Shown here: piece after piece, positions 55,930 through 64,000 of the stretch
Position numbering within the stretch: position 1 is the stretch's first letter
How the letters are laid out: each line of letters begins with the position of its first letter
Assembly: GCA_022496185.1 (NCBI GenBank)
Contig: WTXG01000069.1
Location: 62,001 to 126,000 of the forward strand
Length of the DNA stretch: 64,000 bases
Source of the DNA: Multifurca ochricompacta
Taxonomy: Eukaryota; Basidiomycota; Agaricomycetes; Russulales; Russulaceae
Reading direction: 5' to 3'
Notes under the pieces: model-generated
Told to the model about the DNA's origin: nothing
Seen by the model: the letters and a program-made list of their open reading frames with translations, nothing else
The model's database searches: none
Made by a program: the position numbers and the translations under genes

Positions 55930-56669
55930 ATGCCAACTGGTCCCCCAACCGAACAAGAGATATGGAAGATATCTCGTCGTACAATCGATATCATCCAGAA
56001 TCACATCGGAGCCGATAACGTCTGCCTTTTTGGTAGCGCAGCAGCAGCCCTCTGGGCTGACATTAACCGAGTTCCTAATGTTCGTGAGATCCCTCAATAC
56101 GCATCACAATTGTACACAAACTGCTTTAAATTCAGGACATCGATATCGTCATCACGATTGATCTCTACGAGGTAATCTACGACCCAGAAGAAATTAAAGA
56201 GACCATCGTGGCCGTAGATGATCGCTATTACCTCCAACCTTCCAAACGACCGGAGGCAGAGTATCAAATACTCTATTGCCGTCTTCCTGGTTGGGCGACA
56301 GGGCGACGTTGCGTCAAAGTCGACATTCTGATCCCCCCAACTCTCCACCTTCCCGAGATCTTATCGAATAGGATCATCCTTATCGATGATATCCCCGTCA
56401 TGCCCCTCTTTGATCTGCTAGTTATGAAGTTGCAAGGCTGGAGAGACCATATTAACTCATCTCGCCCCGACTTCCGTGCCAAATTACCGAACGATGTTTT
56501 CGACGTCCGCGCATTGCTGGACCGCGCGGTGGCAGAACGTATCTGGTATCCAAAAGAGAAACGTCGTCACACTAGGGAATTCATGGAACGTGCGACCCGT
56601 CTTGCCCTCGGATTTATACCCAGGCATGGCGGACGAGCAAAGTTTCTGACTCTCGGGTTCCAAATATAA
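55930..56669 (+). CDS. Small nucleotidyltransferase-fold protein, 227 aa
   Basis: Two exons, 55930-56079 and 56136-56669, with a 56-bp GT-AG intron (gttcgtgag...aattcag). The joined protein has the polymerase-beta-like signature: LFGSAAAALW (G35-S36), then after the splice D51-I-D53 in DIDIVITIDL, and a later carboxylate in VKVDILIPP. The rest (DDIPVMPLFDLLVMKLQGW, DVFDVRALLDRAV) fits the helical part of MNT/AadA-like minimal nucleotidyltransferases. Such proteins are common in mushroom genomes and uncharacterised there; substrate unknown. The start was chosen because it precedes the conserved helix. An aataaa signal lies at about 56675. Confidence 0.8.
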
Positions 56670-56982
56670 ATTTAATAAAGCGAATCACTCCCCTCGAAAT
56701 GTATAATGTCACTATATCAATCAACTCATTCCTGTGCCTGTATGTATATACCAGATCCTGGAGCCATATCGCTTCATTCGATTTTGTCAATTGTTGTCGT
56801 TGTTTTTTTTTTTACACGCTAGTAGTACGATAACGACTGAAGGGCACTTAACGCTCCAAACACACAATCTATTTGTATATTCTCTTCTAAAACAAAAGGC
56901 TTTTCTCTCTCAATACTACACAACGGGTTTATCGTCGCAGTAACTGCGCAACCAGACTCTGAGTACACAAACTCAACCTTGT
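56670..56982. other. 3' intergenic region between converging genes
   Basis: AT-rich 3' flanks of the nucleotidyltransferase gene (plus) and the carbonic anhydrase gene (minus). It holds the aataaa near 56675 and a T-run at 56801-56813. No gene is seen. Confidence 0.5.
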
Positions 56983-57879
56983 TCAACGAGTAAAGGACCC
57001 TTGCGTGATGCCCAGATCATTCAACCTGCCCGTTTCCAAATCGTACACAAGCCCATGTACCCACAGGTTTTTCCTTCCCGACTCCCACGCTGCACGCACG
57101 GGAGTAGCATTCACCACGTTCGCCACTTGTACACGTACGTTCTCCTCGACGAGCTTCCTCATGGCCTTCGGCGTGGAAGCCCCTTGGAGGTCGAGTGAGC
57201 GGGCGAGGGAGGTGAGCGGTGCGAGCCAGCGCGCAAGCGGCGTCGTCGGAGGTGCGATTTTACCAGAGGCTGCTTCGAGGCAGGCTAAAGCGCCTCCACA
57301 GTTTGTGTGGCCGACGACGAGAACTGTGTGAAGGTTTCGTAATGTGGGGTAGGTGTGAAAAAAATACAAATAAAAGAAAACGTACTGTGCTCGATGCCGA
57401 CTACCTCTACGGCATACGTGATCACTGAAAGCACGCTATCGTCATCCGGATGGATTTGACTGTATGGCAAAGCCGGATACATAAGCATATACGGCAAAGA
57501 ATTACAAAATCCATGTGAAAAAAAAATAGATAAGGGGTGCGAGAAAATAAGAAAGATTGGGGGTGGAGATTAGGGATTAGGGAGTGTACACGTACTTGGC
57601 AATGTTGCGGTGGACGAAGATATCGCCTGGTCGCGAGGCTGTAAGGACGCTCTCGGGTACACGCGAGTCAGAACATCCGAGCCAGAGCACCTGCATATAG
57701 AGAGTCAGAGCGGGGGGGAAATGTTCCCTGGTTTTTGTCACCGCATGATGAAAGTAGGTGGTACGTACCTTGGGAGACTGGCCTTGAGCCGACTTCTCGA
57801 AGAAGTCTGGATCGGCTTTGTTCACCGCATCCACCCACTGATCGTTATTGGAGAATAGCTTTGCAAGAGTCGTGTCCAT
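56983..57879 (-). CDS. Beta-class carbonic anhydrase, 206 aa
   Basis: Exons 57769-57879, 57596-57690, 57386-57459 and 56983-57323 with GT-AG introns of 78, 136 and 62 bp; phases agree (621 nt). It has the beta-CA zinc site: C43 in LGCSDSR, H99 and C102 in GHTNCGG, with the D45-R47 dyad. It interconverts CO2 and bicarbonate, which supports fatty-acid and arginine synthesis and CO2 sensing in fungi. The chosen start is MDTTLAKLFSNNDQW. The frame stays open upstream to 58224, with ATGs at 58224 and about 58170. That extension (MPSRVATAAIKGASAP, Arg/Ser-rich, no acidic residues) could be a mitochondrial presequence, so the protein may be longer or have two forms. Confidence 0.92.
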
Positions 57880-59759
57880 CGAAATCGATTGACGATGGTG
57901 GTGGTGGTGTTGGTGGTAGTGATAATGGTGACGCAAATTATAGAAGGACTCTTGGAAGAATAAATAATCGGAAGCTCGTCGGTTTGTTCTCGCTGGGGAA
58001 GAAGATAAAGCTAATGATACTGAAGGGGTAGTGACCTGAATTCCACAAGGCTGTGTTACGACAGTGGGCGGTGATATAGCACACGGTCGCAAAGACCTGG
58101 TACCAGTGGGGCAACTGAGGGCGATTGGAGCGCTTGCTCCTTTAATTGCGGCCGTGGCCACTCTTGACGGCATTTTCGAGCTCGAGGTTGCATTCTGGTT
58201 GGACCAATTTTGCAATTTTGCCAAGCTGAAGGAGGTAAAAAGCAGGCGCGGAGGCGGAAGATCGCGTCGTTCATTCTCGGCAATTCGGCAAATTATCGGT
58301 TCCGACCGGAATCGAGCCGAAGCCGAACTGGAGTTGAGTGAGTGAGTGAGTGAGTGAGGACTATGTTTTCTATGAAATTATTATCAGAAAAAGGACGTGC
58401 GTCTCCCTATTCTTATCTCAGACCCGTAGGCAACAAGATATTTCGCGAGATGCGATGTTCTATCCAACCAATACAAGCGCGTTCTCTGCAAGGGACAGAC
58501 AGAAAGATGCAGTGTCATCGTGATACGCTCGTAAAAGGCTCATTGACGTGTTACTCACCTTACGACGATCTCTTGGTTTTCTTTGGGCTTAGCGTCCTCT
58601 TCGAAATATTGCCGGGCGATGACGAAAATATAACGAACTGGCAGTCGTTCTTTCTGCTCCTGAGCTGGGCTGTCTGTACCCAGCTTCTTTTTTTATTTTT
58701 ATTTTTACCTTCGTCAACGGTCACGTATTTGCGTCTAAAAAAGCGCACAACCCTGGCCCGTTGAACGTGACATGACCCATTTCTGCTATCGTGGGGGCTA
58801 TAGACAAAAAAAAACATCCCATCTTTCCAAAAAGGCGCCGAAACCTGACTATGGGATATAAGGAAAAATAACATCTTGGTAGGTTGGCGCTCCGTGTCGG
58901 TATGCCGGAAGCGCCACAGCAGCGGAGATCGTAGCGGGGCGGGGCTGGTAAAGCCCATGATTTCCTTAAAACATCGTGGGCTACATGCACTCCATCAGTG
59001 TTAAAAGATGAACAAGGCACGACGAAAGATGGACGAACCCAAGAGCGTGGGAAACAGTGACCTCACGATCAATGGGATCAAATCGAGTCCACCCGGGAGC
59101 TTGGCTGTCCAGTTCCCATCACCATCAACCCGGTTATTACCGGCCCGTCTCAGCACCAAGGTCCCAAAGCGACGTCGCGGTGTCAATGCTAATCTTCGAA
59201 GGCCCATGCCATAGTCATCGAAGCAACCTCAATATCGAATAACGAGAACAGCCCGTAAAAGCCTTTTCTTTTTTTTCCCCTTCTTTCTTTCTCCTTTTGG
59301 GTGCTCCCACGGCGTTTCATCCCAATCGATAACTACACAACGCTTTTTTTCCATTTAGCTCACTGCGTGTGGCGTAGCCTGATTCGAGGATCGCGGATCA
59401 CTTCGGTCTGCGTTATTATTTATTACTAAAAGGCTGCGGGTGGTGGTTCAACACGGAATGGTCCTCCCGGGGTTTTTCACACGGGGACCATCTCCTCACA
59501 ACCACTTAGTAGTAGTTACTGGGGACTCGTAGACTGGTAACCGCACGACTTGGGCAAAGCCGTCCGTGCAAGCGCATCAATAAATTCAGTTTCAAAAAAA
59601 AACAAAAAGACGGGATTCCATTACGGCAATGTCGTGCTCTAGATTGCTGGCAGCGGCTGAAAGTTTTTATTAAAGGCGGTGCGTCGTTGCGTTACAAAGA
59701 GTGGTGCCATAGGGCTTGAGCGCAACCCCGCCCTTGCACTACTTCTCCTGTACTGTATC
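57880..59759. other. Intergenic region with microsatellite and LINE tail
   Basis: It begins with the possible 5' extension of the carbonic anhydrase (to 58224). A gagt tandem repeat lies at about 58334-58358. The frames at 58354-58764 (plus) and 58560-58958 (minus) overlap each other and look non-coding. A LINE-type 3' tail occupies about 59440-59607. No other gene is supported. Confidence 0.5.
59440..59607 (+). repeat. LINE-type 3' tail fragment with A-tract
   Basis: tagtagttactggg...ggtaaccgcacgacttgggcaaagcc...gcgcatcaataaattcagtttc followed by A9. It is the same 3' end as 47978-48075, more diverged, truncated on its 5' side. Confidence 0.6.
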
Positions 59760-61321
59760 ATGGCAAAGGAAACCGTCACCTTCGAATCTTCGTCGTTCAT
59801 AGGTAAGACGTCGTCAGCCTTCCCTCTATGCCGTTCCGATGACATCCTCTTTCCGAGCAGGCGTGCCATTACTGGCGATCCTTTGTAGGCGTTGGGCACA
59901 CTCATTCACAGAGCATTCGTGAATCTTTGAACAGTGAACGCCTTTCTTTTCGGGGTCATAAGCCAACAATTGTTTTCATACTGTATTAGCGGTAGGTTCC
60001 ATCGTTGGTCAGATTTTCTTTATTTTATTTTTTACACGATTGTAGGTTTCAAGGACTTGAGACATATAAAGTGGGGCATTCGTACCAAGCGCTCTATCTC
60101 AACTCACCCCTTGGTAGAATCTTTGTCATCACGCAGTTTGCTGTCGTTGCTGTCCAAAGTACCGTGTATGCCTCGCTATTTTTTAGAGTTCGAGGCTATT
60201 CAAGCCGACTGACGCTGGTTACAGGATTTGGAATATGGCTTGGGTTATCTTGTAAGTTTCTGACCTATTTTCGAGTCTATGTCTGTGAAATCGACTTTCA
60301 TTTACAGCGTTTTAGAACACGATAGGACTTCCAATCTAAAAGGTCTGTTTAATATCACGAGACAGTGTGTGGCTACTCATCCCCCTTCTCAAGCGTCCAT
60401 ATGGCAGCCACCTGTCAGCTCGTTCTGTCAATGCATTCTTGTTCTGTTAGCGAACTTATTCTTCGCTTCTCGGTTTGTTGGTTTCTGATACACTGGCTGA
60501 TGATGCCTGACAATTTGTTTCTTATCGATCCACAGTATTCACCGTCTAACAAAGAGTCGCCTTCAGAGTTACCTAGTCATTACATTTTCCACCCTTGCCT
60601 TCATATCCGGTATGGCTACGATACTAATGACTTGGAATTGGAAAAAATCGTAAGGCTATCACACCAAACACCATCGACTGTGCTAAATATCTATGTACCC
60701 AAGACCCATCGAATCAATTCGCCTCACTCCCCCACGCAAAGCTATGTCGGTTGTCTGGCATGGGTTACAAGCCATCTCCGAATCCCTTATCACACGCACG
60801 TACACTTCCCTTGATCACCTTTGAAAAGCGCAACTAACGGTTCTCCTTACAACACTAGTCTTCCTTTGCCGTGCTCTTCTAAAGGCCCGTAGTGGCCTTC
60901 ATAAGTCAGACCGCATTGTGAAATGTCTCGTCCGTAGCGTCATACAGGTTGGATTCTTTGCCACGCTCTGGGCTGTCGCAGGATTAGGGACATGTCTCCT
61001 TGTGCCGCGATCAACCGTTTATACGGTCTTTGAGATGACCGTGGGTCCGATATACACGCATGTGAGCAGGTTTTTTAACTCGTAAATCATCTCATGTCCC
61101 GAGAAAAAATGGTGTTCAGATGATATATGACACACTTTTGTCCCGCACCCGGCTTTGTGAACACATGGCTGAACCCAGTCAACTTGAAATGGGGTTTCCC
61201 GCCATCACCATGGAGGTATGGTACTTGACTTAAATCCATCACGTGACTGAATGAAAGCACCAAACAAGCGTACCTACGAAGCAAAGCGATCATCACCGAA
61301 CAAGACTGTTTCCGTCGTAAC
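59760..61321 (+). CDS. Seven-helix membrane protein with DUF6534-type C-terminal domain (model partial)
   Basis: A fungal membrane-protein gene with many small exons. The start fits 59760-59802 (MAKETVTFESSSF), 59861-59884 and 59935-59991, which join to VPLLAILLNAFLFGVISQQL (first membrane helix). A second helix (RIFVITQFAVVAVQSTVYAS) lies at 60115-60180. The 3' exons are clearer: 60859-61061 (VFLCRALLKARSGLHKSDRI, SVIQVGFFATLWAVAGLG, STVYTVFEMTVGPIYTH), 61120-61215 (MIYDTLLSRTRLCEHMAE) and a tail from 61259 to a stop at 61321. The pattern 'S-D-R-I-V...R-S-V-I-Q-x-G-F...VYT...GPIYTH' matches the DUF6534 domain. Exons between 59992 and 60858 could not be joined in frame with confidence, so the gene may be damaged there. 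Function unknown. Confidence 0.62.
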
Positions 61322-62846
61322 GATCGGCACACCGACACCCAACGGTTTAGGTTCTAGAGGCGACTGTACAGACCAAATTTCGGAATTCGAATGTGCTCCG
61401 GTTGGACAGTCAGGCGCTCACTATGAGTTCTCGTATGCGTCGTATCAAACGAAATTCTGAAGCGAAGGACGGTAATTAGTGGCCTTTTTTTTTTTTTGTC
61501 ACTTCACATGCGGTCTTTCACATTGTTTAGGAAAATTACTTATAACGAGTCGTCCATTAAGTGGCTTTCCTCTTCACCGTAGATGTACGTATCCCGGGAA
61601 TAGAAAATAATCTTTTGCTCGAATACCTACCCACTGGTGCTAAAGAGACGTCATACTGGTTGCGCGTCGACTACCGCCACTGCTAACTCAGGAGACAAAT
61701 ACCATGTTCGTGTAAATTCCATCTAGATTACAGTAACCCATACAAGGTTTTTGTTTGCCCACGATGACTGACCTTATTGCCTCCCCAAACCGTCGCGATG
61801 AATGTTACGTGTGTTGCAAATACATCGTAAGTTGTTGATGCGCGATCTCTGACACAAAGCTCGTCATGATCACAGGAGTGAGAACATGCGTCAAAACACC
61901 ATGCTGGTCTACGGATCCAATCCGCAGTGAGTGCGAGCCAAAGTGTTCCCGAAAGAAGAGGAGAAGAGAATAAGAAGAGAGGGCCCGAGATAACTAGGAC
62001 TTTGAACGAGGGTGTGTTGTGCCTGTATTCGAATGGTAGTCATAAAAAATGAGGGTGAAGATCAGTCGGCTCTAGAGAGGAAGGAACAGCTTGGCTCGTC
62101 TCTGGGCTCAACGAACTAATGTTCCCCACTTAGTCCTTCCTGCTGCCCGTGTGCGGAAGGCCAGCTTTGGGCCCTGTATGGATACCAATCCGTGGTGAGT
62201 ATGTTCCCAAGCAAAGAAAGAGAGAGGCAGAGTGGAACAGGGAGACAGAGGATGAGGAGCCCCAGGTAACCTAAGACTACGGACTTGAGGGTTTGTTGTT
62301 GTGTTTGTGCTCGAATTTGGCGAAAACGCTGCTTGTTGGCTTCGTTTAACCTTGTACTTGACGTCATCGGAGGTTTACTTAGCAGAGAGAGAGAAAACCG
62401 TTCAATTTCTGATTTATATGCTGGTCCTACTACAAGCATCATATGTACTTGTGGAGAGACCAGGTGAAGAAGTGGTATGAAAGCAGTAGAACTGAAGATG
62501 AATTTGGAAGAGGATGAAGCTGGGCGAGAGACAAAATAGGACAAGGAAAAGATGCTTTCCGGGCCGCCTGCCCATCCATTACCTCTCTGTCGTCACTTCT
62601 CTGTCTGTCCATCCTTCTTTGTCTTGAACCACCACCATCAAGCTTGAGCCCTGCTCGCTTTGGTGTGTTTTTAGTCTAGCATAGTTGTGAATACCAAGCC
62701 TTTTCCTAAGTCCACTCACTGTGCACACATTCTGTGCATAAGTACCTTCACTGATATGTCTGGGGGCAATGCCTCCAACCCTCTGATGGTGTTGTCTGCT
62801 GTGTTGACCCTGTCAGTCCAACCTGTCCCAGTGGTTGGAGTGGCTG
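61322..62846. other. Intergenic region with a diverged tandem duplication
   Basis: About 61915-62045 and 62185-62325 are imperfect copies of each other (ccaatccg-gtgagt, gtgttccc, ag-taac-taagac, gtttgtgttcgaat-like). The segment 62562-62640 repeats 3712-3765. The minus-strand frame at 62116-62544 looks non-coding. No gene is supported. Confidence 0.45.
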
Positions 62847-64000
62847 TAGTGATTGTCAAGGGTTTTCATACCTGTGCAGGTAAGTGCCATGGGTTTTGCC
62901 AGGTATGGGTATGGGTATATGGCTCCCAACCCATGGAAACCTGTACCTGTGCAGTGGGTTTGGCAGGTATAGGCGCCGATTATCCATTGACAAGATCAGT
63001 GGAATTTCCAAGATAAAACACATCTGCAGCCACAAAAATACAAGATCTCGTCTGATGTATGATACAGGGTGAATGTAAATATGTTCTAGTGTTATCCTAC
63101 AAAATATCAAAGCAGATCAACAGTGCGATGTAAAATAAAAGTGTTATCAGTGATCTACATTCTTGAAAATCATGATGCATCTGTTTTATTAATGCACGAC
63201 CAATTCTGCCAGTCTGGCACTATCTAAAATACTCTCTAGACTACTTTAGACTATTCTATAATCTAATTATCAAATTAATTTATTGAAACAAGGCCCGCGT
63301 GTATCTACAAGCTGCATGGGGCAGCAACTACATTGCATTGCATGGTGGTCTGACCTCCTTCCTATTAAGGAAGGTTGACTTAAATGTGCAGAAATGTGCA
63401 TCCAGGGACTAGGACAGTCACGCTTGTATGAAATGAAACCAGAATAATAAAATAATAATGTAAATAAAGGATCCATTTAATCTTCTGAACATAAACCAAC
63501 AATTTTTGAGGAATCTTGAGTAGCCATAAATGAATGCGTTGTGTCCAAGTGCTTATCTCCTCAACTGGGATGGCCCAGGCCATTTACCCGAAATGCGCAG
63601 AAATGCAAAGAACAGTTGCGCTCGTATAAAATTGAAACCAGAATAATAAAATAAAAATGGAATAATAAATTATCTTAATCTTATGAACATAAAATAGGAA
63701 TCTTTGAGGGATCTTGTGTAGCCATAAATGAATGTGTTGTGTCCAAGTGCATATCTCCTTGACCAGGATCTTTTGGGCCAGATGTCCGAAATGTGCGATG
63801 CAAGTAAAGAACTTGCACGCATTTCATTTTATGGGTAACCCAGGTATCAAAACAACTATCCAGGGGTTACCCCTACCAATTTCTATGTGTTCATCAATTT
63901 TTTTTGCATTCTGTGTGGTTATCTGACAGGCTTTTCATCAATGTTCTATAACATCCTATCTAATCATTGCTGTATACTGGATTTTAGTTGTGCTTGTATA
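62847..64000. mobile_element. Second copy of the hAT-like element (inverted, runs off the window)
   Basis: Starts with the inverted end TAGTGATTGTCAAGGG at 62847 and follows the reverse complement of 45437-44280 or so to the window end. Nearly every CG in the GGGTAC-rich region of the first copy is TG or CA here. The other end and the target duplication lie outside the window; the 8 bp left of it are agtggctg. Confidence 0.88.

Noticed and set aside
58354..58958. Overlapping frames on both strands (136 and 132 codons)
   Set aside because: Neither shows domains, splice support or conservation; low-complexity Leu/Phe runs come from T-rich DNA.
62116..62544. 142-codon minus-strand frame
   Set aside because: Lies in a diverged tandem duplication and is not preserved in its partner copy.

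Overview
This window looks like repeat-rich genomic DNA of a filamentous basidiomycete, most likely an Agaricomycete. The evidence is short GT-AG introns (about 45-140 bp), a multi-exon GH5 sterol/sphingolipid glucosidase, a C-terminal domain of the fungal seven-helix DUF6534 type, large TPR-CHAT proteases, chromodomain Ty3/gypsy elements, Ty1/copia elements and a LINE ORF1. No prokaryotic features, tRNA or rRNA genes were seen. Genus cannot be assigned by eye.

Layout. 1-4140: degraded DNA with a relic of a third CHAT gene (1096-1572) and a roughly 1-kb terminal-inverted-repeat element (2041-3020). 4141-7782: duplicated unit 1, a TPR-CHAT gene with its core promoter and 5'-UTR intron, broken by a one-base frameshift. 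8845-9331: 3' end of an unidentified host gene, cut off by the first gypsy LTR. 9332-46112: a block of nested retroelements. Gypsy A (9332-23179) carries copia B in its gag (10378-16983, TSD aggcc). Then come an A-like LTR piece, gypsy E (minus strand, with two solo LTRs in it, each with a TSD), a copia G LTR piece, gypsy H (LTR plus gag start), a small TA-flanked MITE, a TPR gene fragment, copia C (LTR, leader and gag start), gypsy D (minus strand, both LTRs) and copia F (minus strand, with a 1432-bp hAT-like element in its gag flanked by 8-bp TSDs). 46366-48406: a LINE copy with ORF1 only, flanked by 12-bp TSDs, ending about 50 bp upstream of the TATA box of CHAT copy 2. 48407-52044: duplicated unit 2, an intact 1061-aa TPR-CHAT gene. 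52174-61321: an ordinary gene block with GH5 (minus, 13 exons, 878 aa), a nucleotidyltransferase-fold protein (plus, 227 aa), a beta-carbonic anhydrase (minus) and a DUF6534-type membrane protein (plus). 62847-64000: a second hAT copy running off the window.

How it fits together. The host genes on the right are housekeeping-like: membrane glucolipid turnover, CO2/bicarbonate balance, a small nucleotidyltransferase-like protein and a membrane protein. The left and centre look like a CHAT-protease family locus expanded by transposons. Two points stand out. (1) Three gypsy lineages (A, D, H) share one arrangement: a TATA box, then 34-35 nt later a 10-12 nt stretch that is complementary to the sequence directly next to the LTR. 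This matches the self-primed reverse transcription known from Tf1. (2) The gypsy D reading frame continues past the integrase chromodomain into an extra coiled-coil and zinc-knuckle module, and a possibly related region sits at the same place in gypsy A. The two CHAT copies differ mostly by amino-acid changes in the N-terminal repeat half, while the protease half is nearly unchanged. That is what a receptor-like recognition region under diversification would show. All comparisons were made by eye.
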